From Craterostigma plantagineum (Eukaryota; Streptophyta; Magnoliopsida; Lamiales; Linderniaceae), in NCBI GenBank assembly GCA_027422505.1, contig JAPQWV010000748.1, forward strand, positions 180,001 through 244,000: a DNA stretch of 64,000 bases. The letters run 5' to 3'. Numbering within the stretch: position 1 is the stretch's first letter; every line of letters starts with the position of its first letter. The position numbers were made by a program, and so were the translations under genes. Below, in pieces: positions 45,291-55,984 of this stretch. Under the pieces are notes generated by a model that saw nothing but the letters and a program-made list of their open reading frames with translations, was not told where the DNA came from and made no database searches.

Positions 45291-46274
45291 TCAAGGGAAC
45301 CTGCGGATCCCCGAGAAGCATTCGAGAGAAAGAAGGTTCCGACGAGCAGACATGGCTCCAGTGCTGTATCGTCCCCTAATATAATGTCGCGTTAAAGGTG
45401 CAAATTCCCTCAAAAAATGGAAGTCCTTCAGGTGCGCTTGGTGCAGGTCCTCGGCTAGGTCCTCTAGGAACTCCTTTCTAACCACCATGGATGGGAGATG
45501 CTGCTGAGAGAAGCAGGTACCTTCAGCCTCTTCCCCCACCAGCTAGGCAGCCTACTCTTCCTTTCCCTAGCGAAGGAGCTCCGCAGCTCCTCTTCGCACT
45601 GTTCCACAAGCAGTGTGTGCACCTGGCTTTCTTTGTTCCTGGGAGCTCCGCAGTTCCCTCTCGCTGCTCCACTAACTCGGCACGTCCCTCCTCCACCTTT
45701 CTGCAACCCGGATTCCATTTCCCGGGCTACCTCCGTTTTGCTGCTAACAGCCCGGCCTAAGCTTGTTCCAATTGGATCCTCAAGACTCGATTAACTAGCT
45801 CCAACTCCTGGATTAATGACTGGGCGGACGATACGGCAGCTACACAGCCCACCTGGAAGAAGAAGCAAAACTTACGAAAAAAATGCCAGAATGGACTAGA
45901 AGACAACGGAGGATGGCATGCCAATTGCTCTTCGTTCGCCTCTGCGGATCCCTGGGAGATGTTCCCCGATCATCTGGGAGTACCAAACGACTTACCATGA
46001 TCATCTTTTCAGCTATGTTCGGATGATCTACGGAAGCGGGGGGCTTGACCACTGAGGTCCCTACAAATCCCGAAAGAGGCTCAGCACTTCGTCTCCTGAG
46101 GAAGAGTGAAGGAATCCCCCCTTTTTTGCTTTTCCTTTCTAAACGTTTTAACGAAGTTGTTTTCCCTTTGACGCACGAGGCAGGGCGGTAATGGAAACTT
46201 CTTGAGCTCCCATAACAGAATAAGGAACTAAAGGAACATTCTTTGTTCCTACCGAAGGAGGAATCTCCTCGCAA
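45291..46274 (-). pseudogene. Antisense ORF remnant, Tat-type
   Basis: Minus-strand pieces at 46274-45840 (144 aa, basic N-terminal part with KGKTTSLKRLERKSKKGG), 45718-45464 (LLVEQCEEELRSSFARERKS) and 45539-45291 (KEFLEDLAEDLHQAHLKDF). The last two match the coiled-coil and C-terminal pieces at 4444-4867, including the FLEDLAE motif. Frames shift between pieces. The position between pol and the polypurine tract fits the antisense ORF described for some Tat elements. Function unknown. Confidence 0.65.
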
Positions 46275-46540
46275 ACGTCTTTAGCCACCAGGATGCAAAG
46301 GAGCAAGGGAGCTACAGAGGGTGCGCTAGGGAACTTGCGAACTGATTCCCTTCTCGACATTGGCCGACAGACATATCATGAGGACGTCGTATCTGCGCCA
46401 GAAACCCAAGACACTGATCGAACCTTAAAGCACTCACAAAGGCGTGTCCCTTCAAGAAATAATTACATCAGGTCCCTAAGAAGGAGGTAAGGCCCATCCT
46501 ACTATTTTACTCTAATTCACTTTTGTCCCAAAAGACAATA

Positions 46541-46555
46541 GAGTGGGTGAGTGGT
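46541..46555 (+). promoter_or_regulatory. Polypurine tract
   Basis: GAGTGGGTGAGTGGT directly before the 3' LTR; nearly the same as at 5408-5422. Confidence 0.8.
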
Positions 46556-47528
46556 TGATGTGGACTCAACTAAGCTGGGCCGAGAAAACAAAAAATAAAG
46601 AGAAGCCTAATAAGCCGAGGAAGAAGGAAAGCCCATAATAAGGTACAGAATCGGACCTGGGAGAAAGGACCTGCGAAGGTCCCCCAGATATAAGCATTAT
46701 TCGGACAAAGGAAGGAGGACTTTTGGGTATTTCAGGACGATAGAACAGCAGAAAAGAGGGAAGGAAGTCATAGAGACGCGTGTCGATTCATTATAGGAAG
46801 GTACCACTGCCCAGGTCACCGTGGCAGCCGCAGGGGTCATTCCATCAAGCAGCCTGTCACTTTTCCTAAGTACCCTAGGTAGTACGTCCCTCGGAAATCC
46901 TGGGATATTATTTGAAAGGGCTGCTAGGAGGTAATATAAAATGGAGACTTAGCCATTTTTCAGAGAAGAGATCATCATTCCAATGATTCTTAACATTTAG
47001 AATATTCTCTCTCTATATTAGACACAACATCTTTTATGTCCCATTAGCTATCTTCTTATGTGTTCTTGAGAGAAATGGGAGGAATAAGTAGTTTGAGTGT
47101 GTAAAGCTTCAAAGTATAGTGAAAAAGAGTTCCCGAGCGCCCGTGGACGTAGAATCCGCAAGGATTCGAACCACGTACATCATGTGTCATTTTATTTACG
47201 TCCCCTACACGTCCCAAGCAGGTCCCCCGCGTCCAAACATGTCCCAAATATGTCCCAAGCAGGTCCCCCGCGTCCAAACATGTCCCAAAGACGTTCCAAG
47301 CAAGTCCCCCACGTCCAAACATGTTCCAAAGACGTCCCAAGCAGGTCCCCCACGTCCAAACACGTCCAAACAGGTCCCCGAAGTACCAAATATGCCCCCA
47401 ACAGGTCCCCATCACGTCCCCATCGTAAACACAGCTCCTTACGCCCTTCTCACAATATTCGATCTACCGTTATTTAAATTTCTTGAACCCCACAAATAAA
47501 TCTTGTTGATTGGGATAGCCCCATATCA
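46556..47528 (+). mobile_element. 3' LTR (973 bp)
   Basis: Same length as the 5' LTR. U5 hairpin at 47142-47175 with outer CGTGG/CCACG and inner GAATCC/GGATTC. A 41-bp repeat lies at 47215-47410. Ends CATATCA, then the ACTAC duplication. Confidence 0.97.
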
Positions 47529-47584
47529 ACTACATAGTTCCAAACCCTTCTTCCTCGTCATGTAATAGACTTTTCATAACTCGC

Positions 47585-49018
47585 CACTTGGGTTTGCTTA
47601 CAACTGGTAATATCAGTTTCCAAACTATTATCGTTAATTTTCTAGATGAATCTCGAATCATGACACACATTATAATCCCGTGCTGTTGATGAGAGTGGTT
47701 GTGAGTACGATATGAGGCGAAAAGATTGAAATCACTAGCGTAGACTGTACGTTGATGGTTAGAAATGCTTGTTGAAAGTAATAATTTTGATGTAAAAGAT
47801 CGCATCATCATCATTTGCGCTGCTGATATCGATATGTAAAATTGTCAATCAAAGTCTTCGAATTAAAGAAACGAGCTCACGAGCCACTTGTGCGTAATTG
47901 TTTATCACCGAGCTCTAAAAAGGGTCGTTGATTCCGGATTGAGCCCGAGCCTAGTATATAATCTTTGTGCTTGAACTCGAACATAGAAAACGACTCGAGC
48001 TCGACTCGTTAACACCCGTAGTTGGATTATCATCGGAATAGTTTATGGGGTTACGATATGTTATATTAAAAAAACGTAACCACATGTCGCGTGACATATA
48101 CGCTTTCATATTGGGTTTTATCTCATTGAGCTAGGGGTTCATTATGTCATATATACCACTTTAGTCGTAGTTTTACATACTTCTCTCACTTTGTAGGGAT
48201 TTTACAGGTCCAATTCTAGCCCAGGCACAAGACCATATAAGCTTGTTGGATTCCTTTCTAAAACCAATTGGCAATAGAAGGAGTTATCCCACAAGCTTAT
48301 ATACACGACCATTTTCTTTGATTTTTATCCGATGTGACTTGATTTTGACACCCAACACACTTGTATCACTGAAAATTTATTGCTCATCCGCAGTTTTACT
48401 ATAACTACTAACGTGGCAGTTAGTAGATCTATAGACTTATAGTGATCTGATTATATTGAGAACAACGCAACTCATTCGGAAGTGAGTCTGGATTCGTGGA
48501 TACGTGCAACAATAGAATTGAATTATTCTCTGCTATAGTCAGCGATTATCCGTCTCGTTCAGATCAATAGATTCAATAGGCTCTAATGTTGTATAGTATA
48601 ACCCGAAGGTGTGACTTCCATGTTAAGAAGAATATTATAAATGCAAAGGAGCAATAAATTTTTAGAAGATGATAGAAGCGAGAAAAGTATGTAAACTGCG
48701 ACTAGAGCTGTATATATGCGACGAAGTGAAACCCTATCTCAATAAGATAAAAGTCCAATAAGAAAGCGTATATATCCGCGACACGTGTGGTTACGTTTTT
48801 TAATATTATGTCTAAACACATAACCTATTCCAATAATAGCTCAACTATGGTGTTAACGAGTCGATCAGTTCGTTTCCACGTTCGAGTTCGTGCTCGAAAA
48901 TTATATGCCAATCTGGACTCACCTCCAATTCTTTCTATGACATACTTCCCTTCAACTTCATTCAACAATCTCACAAGCTTCTTCAGTTTAGCTATTCGCA
49001 GTATTGACTTATTGGAAC
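47585..49018 (-). pseudogene. Gene-fragment-like module, copy 1 (unrecognised)
   Basis: Two blocks match 55985-57300. Block A (48450-49018) includes, on the minus strand, a frame ending LKKLVRLLNEVEGKYVIERIGG followed by a GTGAGTCC splice-donor-like site near 48926. Block B (47585-47695) shares NSLETDI-type residues with 57165-57300. Between them lie AT-rich DNA and a GAGCTCGACTCGTTAACACC stretch. The parent protein is not one I recognise. The copia element begins abruptly at about 49019, interrupting block A. Confidence 0.45.
47862..48017. repeat. Possible hAT-type MITE fragment
   Basis: Contains CGAGCTC and CTCGAGCTCGACTCGTTAAC, words frequent in short plant hAT-related repeats. A related piece (AACGAGCTCACCAGCAG) occurs at 57672-57735. 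Neither has both ends. Confidence 0.3.
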
Positions 49019-49420
49019 TCGAGGTGAAATCTCTGACCGAGGTGATATCTCTGACCGAGGAAAATGAGAAAAGCGAGAGATGATCGGAAGTCTTGTTGAA
49101 GGACTGAACAAGATGGAAGCCTTGCTGACAAGTAAAGACAAAGAGATCAGTAAACTTCATAAGCGAGTCGATAAAGCTGACGTAACGTTTACAAAGATGA
49201 ATAAAGGTAAATCGACCCTTGATGAGGTATTTTCATTAGGTATGTTTCATAAACAAGGTTTAGGATTCAATTTTCAACCTACTCTTGATGTCCTAATTTT
49301 GTTTCTAACGATCAATCTAAGATTGTCTTTGTTAAGGAAAATTCGAAGATGCTGGATCTTATAAATGCCATCATTGTATGCAGCCTGATCATATCAAACC
49401 GTTCTGCTGGAAATTGAAGG
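49019..49420 (+). pseudogene. Copia gag C-terminal part with zinc knuckle
   Basis: A coiled-coil-like frame (GLNKMEALLTSKDKEISKLH) leads to STLDEVFSLGM and, after a frameshift, to a C-x2-C-x4-H-x4-C zinc knuckle (CHHCMQPDHIKPFC, 49366-49407). The usual Gly before His is replaced. The knuckle normally binds packaging RNA. Confidence 0.8.
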
Positions 49421-49639
49421 GTGAGATTTCACAGAATTCTATGTTGACTGAAATGTCCCCCAACATTCCGCTCGACATTGAGAAATCAGTGTTGAAAAGT
49501 TTGTCTAGAGAAATTTCAGTTGGCGCTCCTTCAAATTTTGGTGCACATACTGCTGTTTTGACACCTAAGAAAGTCTGGGTACATAAATCCGTATATAAAT
49601 GCAATGCTGTCTATACTTCGTTGTGAGCTAACGTGACAG

Positions 49640-51165
49640 GTTCATGGTACTTCGATATTGGATGTTCCCGCCACATGACGGGTACCAAATAGTTTATTGA
49701 ATATATCCGCTTGAGCAGTGGATCTGTGATGTTTGGAGGTGGAACGAAATGACGGATTCTCGGTCACGGCAAACTGAATATGCCCGACTTCCCAAAGCTA
49801 AGCAACGTACTACACGTCGACGGGCTTGTGGCTAATTAGATTAGCATAAGTCAGCTTTGCGACGACGACATCGAGGTAAGGTTCAACAAGGAATGTTGTG
49901 AGGTTTTTAACAGGAAAGGTGTTTGTGTCATGGCAAGGAAAAGATCTAGCGATAATTGCTATCTAGTCAGTGAGAATTCTGGATCCAAGGACGTGTGCCA
50001 ACTCTCGAAGGACGAAGACGATGTTGTACTTTGGCATTACAAACTAGGTCATGTCAGCTACAGAACGTTGGAGCAACTTATCAAACATGAGGCGATCAGA
50101 GGCATTCCGAAGCTGAAGGAATTTGGTAAGGTTATTTGTGAGTCATGCCTTAAGGGTAAGCAAGTACATGCGAGTCATAATGTTGACCAACATTCTGCTC
50201 AACATTTCAAAACTGCTCACTGTTTTCAATTGATTCATATGGATTTGATGGGTCCATGGAAGTAGATTTGGTGGTAGAAAGTATGCTTATGTGCTCGTTG
50301 ATGACTACTCTAGATATGCATAGATTTTCTTTCTTAGGAAAAAATCTGAATAGTTTGACTATTTCGAAACCTTTTGTGCTATGATTAAGAATAAGTTATG
50401 TGCTTCAATATCTCGCATTACGCCTGATCATGGTAGGGAGTTTGCAAATCAGTCCTTTAAAGATTTATGTGATAAGAAATGCATTATTCACGAGTATTCT
50501 TCTCCTAAGACACCCCAACAAAATAGGGTAGTCGAAAGGAAGAAAGAACGCTACAGGAGATGGTGCATGTGATGTTACACTCTAAGATTCTTTCGAAAAA
50601 GTTTTGGGCTGAAGCTTTCAATACTGCATGTCATATTTCGAATCGTGTTTATTTTCGGCATGGTACTAAGCAAACTTCGTATGAATTATTGAAATGGAAA
50701 AAGCCGACTGTCAAGTATTTTCATATTTTTGGGTGCTATTGCTATATGCTTAATGATTGTGAATACTTGACTAAGTTTGATTCGAAAAATGGTAGGTGCA
50801 TCTTCTTTGGTTATTCTTCGAACAGTCGTGCATATCGTGTTTATAATCTGAGACTGAAATCTGTTCAGGAATCTGTGAATATAGTATTTGATGACTCTTT
50901 TGATCTTAGCAGAAATACTCCACCAGTTAATATTACAGATATTATCCAAGCTGTTATTGAGACAAGGCAAATGTTGACGAAAATATTGAGCCAACATCAG
51001 ACTCAACATCTGCGACTGAACAGACTACCGATGAAGGACCCAACGAGTTCGACGAGATCCCCAACGAAAATCCAAAAAGACCATCCCACTGACCTGATCA
51101 TTGGGGAACTGAACGAAGGTAGAAAAATCTGGGACAAGCCACAAAAGGACTCAAGTGGATGGTAA
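49640..51165 (+). pseudogene. Copia protease, GAG-pre-integrase and integrase remnant
   Basis: The protease motif WYFDIGCSRHMTG is at about 49648-49683; the catalytic DSG is changed to DIG, so the enzyme would be inactive. The GAG-pre-integrase zone (LWHYKLGHVSYRTLEQL to CESCLKGKQ) spans 50028-50163. Integrase shows HMDLMGPW (50237), TPDHGREF (50420) and VVERKKE (50530), giving the D, D and E positions. A frameshift near 50265 and another near 50555 split it. The integrase C-terminal region reads FWAEAFNTACHISNRVYF and IFFGYSSNSRAYRVYN. Confidence 0.88.
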
Positions 51166-51878
51166 GAAATATATGCATGAACTCCGTATACAATGAGGTA
51201 TGCTTTAACTGTTTTGTATCTGAAACTAAGCTGAAAACGTTCTTGAAGCACTCAAGGACAGTTTTTGGATCAATGCCATGCAAGAGGAATTGTTGCAATT
51301 CGAGAAAAATTAAGAATGGATCTTTGTTCCACGGCTCCCCTTTAAATTGTAAAGATAATATTAAGATATGTGAGTGGTTCGTGTAGTTTAGGATTATGGT
51401 TCTGGAAAGATAATAACACGAATCTTGTAGGATATAGCGATGCTGATTGGGCAGGTGACGAAGATGACTGCAAGAGTACAAGTGGCGATTGTTTCTTCTT
51501 AGGTAATAATCTTGTGTCTTGGTATAGTAAGAAACAAATTGTGTTTCTCTTTCTACGGCTGAGTCTGATGTGGCTGCGGGTAGTTGTTGTACTCAGCTTA
51601 TTTGGTTGAATAGCATGTTAAGTGATTATGGCTTAGAGAGTAAGTCTGTGCTCATGTACTGTGATAATCTAAGTGTCATCAATATTTCTAAGAATCCTAT
51701 TCAACATTCGCGTACCAAGCATATAGATATTAGACATCATTTTCTGAGAGACATGGTCGAAAAAGAGTTTATTAGAATAGAGGACATAGATACCAAGCAT
51801 CAATTAGCTGACATATTTACGAAAGCACTGGATTTTGACAGGTTTTCGGACCTGGAAAAGTCCATAGGTCTGCATTAG
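51166..51878 (+). pseudogene. Copia RT start joined to RNase H; RT core deleted
   Basis: After integrase, a short RT start (a frame giving LKDSFWINAMQEELLQFEKN at about 51250-51309) is followed directly near 51330-51380 by the RT/RNase H junction (SLGLWFWKDNNTNLVGYSDADWAGDEDDCKSTS split over 51379-51480). About 200 residues with the YVDD motif are absent. RNase H continues with a frameshift near 51560, then YCDNLSVINISKNPIQHSRT, HIDIRHHF and HQLADIFTKAL to a stop at 51878. This is the normal pol terminus. Confidence 0.88.
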
Positions 51879-53312
51879 TGTGTCTGACTGTTGGTCCAAC
51901 ATTTTGATCAACATAGCATATGTCAAACTTGATGGTTACTGCTTCGATGTTTGATTTAATTTTCCTTCTGTTATTCTGTGAAATGATTTGACTCACCTGG
52001 ACGTTTCTTTGAAATGACCCACTTCCTCAAAAAAAATGCCGTGATTCTTTTTCAGGATACAGGTTAAGGTAATAAGCATCACTATGTGCACGGCATTCGC
52101 GGTGACGATGTATTCTTTGCGACAAAAATCCTAACCTTGATGATAAGGAACTTATAAGGGCTGCGCAAAATACTACAAGGCTATAACAGAGCTGGTAGGG
52201 CAGAAAATGAAAGAGAATTGAGTCTTAGGGTGTCGAACAGAAAAGTCTGGAATTTCAGAGTAATAATGTTGAGTCTTATGTTGGGGCAACATATGTGACT
52301 GTGAGCTTGACATGCTATATTTTATGTGTTTTCGTTTATGGGTTTTAGCTTTAGGATTACGTGTGTCAGTGTCTTGTGTTTAGTATCTATAGCTCTCAGA
52401 ATGCATTAGTTCGAAGAACAGCCTGCTACACTTGTCTCATATACCCACCAACGTTCTCTCATCGGTTGGTATCGCTCGCTCCTATTATGATTTTTGACTT
52501 TGTATGTTTCGCTAAACCATGACTTGCTCCTGATTTTTTTTTTGTATGCGTGAATTCTCTTGGACTGTTAGAAAACTTTTTGGCTTGGCTCGATATCTCC
52601 CGCTTTCACAAATCCTATTTCATAATATAGGCAATCTCTGCAAATTCGAGAAATTTGTTCAGACCTTACTGCTCTGCTTTGATACTTTTAATCTTGATTT
52701 TCTATGGCGAACTCACCCAATTTCGAGTCTCAGAATGTTGATCAAATTGTTGGCTCCACATCTTCCTCAACATCTCACCTGGAAAAGTTCTCTGAGGTTT
52801 ACTTTTTTCCAAAAAAAGGGGAGAAGATGGAGCAAATCAAGGTGGTGCAAGTTTTGCTGCGGTACTATGGGAAATTCGACAGGGGGAGCTAGAACTCAAT
52901 AGAAAGAAGATGAACAGAAGAATGCGTTTGAATTTCTGATCATTATTAATTTTTGCATGCCTGATAGAGTTTTATGCTTATGTGCATGTTGGTTTGCTTC
53001 TCTGATATGATTGAGTATATAGTTGCCTGCCGAATGTTTTGTTTTTGCATATTTATTATTAGAACCTTGGGCGGCTTTGTACTAATTTCTAGTACTTCGC
53101 TATTTTTACTCTAACCATATTTGATTTGTTTTTGGTTGAGTATATCTTGCCTTCAGGGGGAGTTTTGGCACGCCAAATTAAGGGGGAGTTTCTTCCTTCC
53201 CAAGAAAGGGGGAGATGATGTAGAAGTAGAAGCCAGAACGACTGAAGCTGCTGGTGAACTAAGCTAAGTGGATGTTCATGGGTTTTGAGAAGAAAGACAA
53301 AAAGGGGGAGAT
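51879..53312 (+). other. Post-pol region with possible env-like trace and polypurine tracts
   Basis: A long 3' region is typical of SIRE-type elements, which may carry an env-like ORF there. Only short frames remain (52704-52892, MANSPNFESQNVDQIVGSTS), with no signal peptide or membrane span. Three GGGGGAG tracts occur (about 53156, 53182 and 53209), and the last, AAAAAGGGGGAGAT at 53299-53312, borders the LTR. Confidence 0.6.
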
Positions 53313-53955
53313 TGTTCATGTCGAAGATATGGAAAAATAATTTGTCTTTCTTCCCTAAAATAAGTGGTGTACGGTGTACCTACATGCCAAAAATAGGAGA
53401 TTGATTACCAAATATGGAAGAAATGAAGATCAAGAGTAAATAAGGAGAGAAGATTCGAACTAAATATATAAAATATTTAGGGAGATCTTCGAGAAGATAT
53501 TTTAGGAGATTATCAAGAGATCTTTTATCAATTCAAGAGGGAGCCAATGCCTATAAATAATAGGAGAAGTCGAGTTACATACTTAGAGCTTTACACGAGA
53601 AAATTTAGAGAGCTTCGACGACACAAAAATTATCGACTATACGTTGAGATAATTTGAGCGACCACGTTGTTTTTAGCCTAGTATTTTGTCTTGCAAAAGT
53701 CATAAGACTTTGTAGTTTGGTAGGATCGCAAGATTCGTTTCTTTTCTAGGCTTGATCTTTTTTGTAATCCATTTTTAATAGTGGAATTTTGCCATGAGGC
53801 TCGCAACAAGTTGAAGAACTTGCTGCACAATTTTAAAACTCGTGTGCGTCGTCTTTTACTACTAAGTTTTATTTTTCCACTGTGCTAACACGTTTTGATT
53901 CCAGATGTTGTCCCACATATTGGTTTAACATTTTAGTCAACATCTCTGTTTGGCT
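53313..53955 (+). mobile_element. 3' LTR of the SIRE-like element (end approximate)
   Basis: Starts TGTTCATGTCGAAG after the polypurine tract. TATA box (CTATAAATAATAGG) near 53561-53574. The right boundary is set loosely by AACATCTCTG near 53945; no second LTR is present for comparison. Confidence 0.6.
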
Positions 53956-55211
53956 TTAAACTTAGTCAGGTTGCATCTATATCGTATAGGGACCTCTTCA
54001 AGAATATGACAAACGTACATAATAGTATTCTACCCCTGAAGTTCCGCCTCTCTGGTGGAAACAAGACGACATAGTCATGGGTTCGATCGCAAACGGATCG
54101 AATAAAAAACACCATAATGTATTCTATTTGTCATTATGAAACTGTTAGAAGAATAAGCCCGAGTATCATTTCAAATCCGTGAGTAAATGAACTTTCATGA
54201 GAACTAGGGGATAGACAACCAGGAAAGCGAGGGGACTCACAAACCAAGAAGTCAGTGGACCAAGAAATACAACTAAAACTTCAAATCTCCTCTTATATGT
54301 CTCTCGAATAGTAAGAAATCTCCAACAAGGTCATTCTCAAACTAAAATTCATTCTAAAACTCAAAATACGGTAATTCTTCTCGAAACATTAAATTCATTC
54401 TCAAACTCAAATAGTATTTGTAATATATTCTTTCTCACCAAATTTTAATATGACCCCCTTATTTTATATCTTTACAAATGATATTATGCTAAATTCGATT
54501 GAAAGAATTAATAAAAATCAAACTAAAACAATGTTTAACTTGTATATGTGCGAAAGACATTTTTTGTCCCAATATCGGGGCACGGTCATTTTGCATCTCC
54601 ATATTCCGAGATGTGAGTTTCACCAATGTTACCAGTTCGTGACCATTCTAGTCCCCCAATTGATTTGATCGTTAGTTTAGACGAAATTTAACACGTGATA
54701 TCCCATTTAGTCGACTTAAAATCTCGTAACTCATTTTCTTCTTCGACTTCAAGGCACATGACAATTATTGTGCATCACATTTAGCCGATGAATTGATAAT
54801 CAATATGGCATGCACAAAAAATTTCTATCTCAGCAAAGAAAATACGAAGATGTAAAACCACACGTCTAAAGCTTCATCCAGATAAGCCATGTTAATAATA
54901 GTTCATAATATTATTTCACTCGAAAAATTAGGTTGATTGCGTTCTTGATTCTCGTTGTAAGTCATCTTCTACTTTTAGTAACAGAAAATCAGACGTAATA
55001 GTAACGAAAAAGAAAATATTTGTGCAAATTATTATCAAACTATGGTTCTGCTGTGTAATGAAACGCGTATCCGCTAGGAAACTGTTTCTCAAGGCAAGGA
55101 AGGTGTTCTTCTCTAAAGTCGGGTCATCCATCATTACAAGAACGAGTCGTACAAACAATAGCAGCCGTCGTTTGATCTATTGATCAGGAAGGGAAGGACA
55201 ACGACCTAACT
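53956..55211. other. AT-rich DNA, no gene recognised
   Basis: Short direct repeats (CATTCTCAAACT, ATTCATTCTCAAACTC) occur near 54330-54410. No supported gene. Confidence 0.4.
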
Positions 55212-55425
55212 ATAGAGGAGAACGATGCAATTCACTCGGAGGTGAGTCTCAATGCGTGTATAGGTGCAACAATAGAAGGAACCGAGGCGTTAGATATGCA
55301 GCAACAACCTGTTACTGCATACCTTAATAGGCTGTTTGCATACCTAACGCCTCGTTCCTTCTATTGTTGCACCTATCAACGCATCAAGACTCACTTACGA
55401 ACGAATTGCACCTTTCTCTTCTCTA
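55212..55425. repeat. Long inverted repeat (hairpin), ~73-bp near-perfect stem
   Basis: Left arm 55227-55300 pairs with right arm 55337-55409 around a loop of about 36 bases. Both arms contain GGTGCAACAATAGAAGGAAC, with a handful of mismatches per arm. Weaker pairing extends outward to about 55212 and 55425. A single arm of the same sequence occurs near 48470-48515 and, reversed, near 56013-56075. It could be a foldback repeat or a small-RNA-type precursor; sequence alone cannot tell. Confidence 0.85.
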
Positions 55426-55551
55426 TGAGACCATTTTCCTTATAGCTTTGATCATAGACCCGTAATGCCCGTAGTTAAATTGTTATGTAAGCATAACAAC
55501 TCAAACGAAGCCCGTTTGGCAGCCTCCTCATCAATAGAACATAACCCTCTT

Positions 55552-55806
55552 CTACGCTCCAACGAACCCGTGGCAAAGGCCTAACCGCCCCACGAGAACC
55601 CAGTTCTCCCTCGAAGCCTCGAACGATTGCCACTCATCAAACAACCACCACCAGATGTCTAGTGTCCATGGGAATCGAGCGCGAAAAGCAGCATGACGGG
55701 CGTAATAAGCTGGTGGAACTGCGAGTAAACAATTGAAAAATGCCGCAGTACGATGATAGTAAGATATTTCTGAAATATTTTGTGATACCTGAAAAAATAA
55801 GAACAT
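55552..55806 (-). CDS. Unrecognised ORF, possible gene fragment (84 aa)
   Basis: The minus-strand frame reads PAYYARHAAFRARFPWTLDI and WWWLFDEWQSFEASREN, with a protein-like composition (three adjacent tryptophans, balanced charges). I do not recognise the family. It lies between the hairpin and module copy 2, so it may be another exon-like piece of the same decayed locus. No clear promoter or start is seen. Confidence 0.25.
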   Translation of the reverse strand: MFLFFQVSQNISEISYYHRTAAFFNCLLAVPPAYYARHAAFRARFPWTLDIWWWLFDEWQSFEASRENWVLVGRLGLCHGFVGA

Positions 55807-55984
55807 TTTGTGTTTAAATAAGAGCGTACCGATGGAAACAGACCTTGTGCATCTTGCTTATCTGTGAGAGAAACCGAACCAATCAACATAAAAGCCAAAG
55901 AGAGCGGAGTTTATGATAATGATGCAGAAGATTCAAGAAGCTTATGTATAGCACAGGTCGTAAGTCAGGGCTTGGAGGTTGTCA

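Larger units (their letters stand above)
37926..47528 (+). mobile_element. Complete non-autonomous Tat-like Ty3/gypsy element, 9,603 bp
   Basis: Two 973-bp LTRs (TGATGTGG to CATATCA) flank a 7.66 kb interior and are bounded by ACTAC. Primer-binding site at 38901-38917 and polypurine tract at 46541-46555. The interior, in order, holds a decayed gag-like start, dual-hairpin arrays, several copies of an intron-like module, RT and RNase H remnants without YVDD, two tandem repeats, and a decayed antisense ORF. Integrase is missing. It is the same family as 1-5821, with which it shares the deletions, so the family moved as a defective element using proteins from elsewhere. The first 65 LTR bases differ at four sites between copies, so the insertion looks older than the one at 18133. 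Confidence 0.97.
49019..53955 (+). mobile_element. 5'-truncated SIRE-like Ty1/copia element, RT core lost
   Basis: Order: gag C-terminus with zinc knuckle, protease, GAG-pre-integrase, integrase, RT start, RNase H, a 1.4 kb post-pol region, polypurine tract and 3' LTR. This order (integrase before RT) defines copia. The WYFDIGCSRHMTG protease motif and the long post-pol region suggest the SIRE/Maximus lineage. The 5' LTR and gag N-terminus are missing; the element starts at a junction near 49019. There are several stops and frameshifts. The 53955 end is approximate. Confidence 0.85.
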
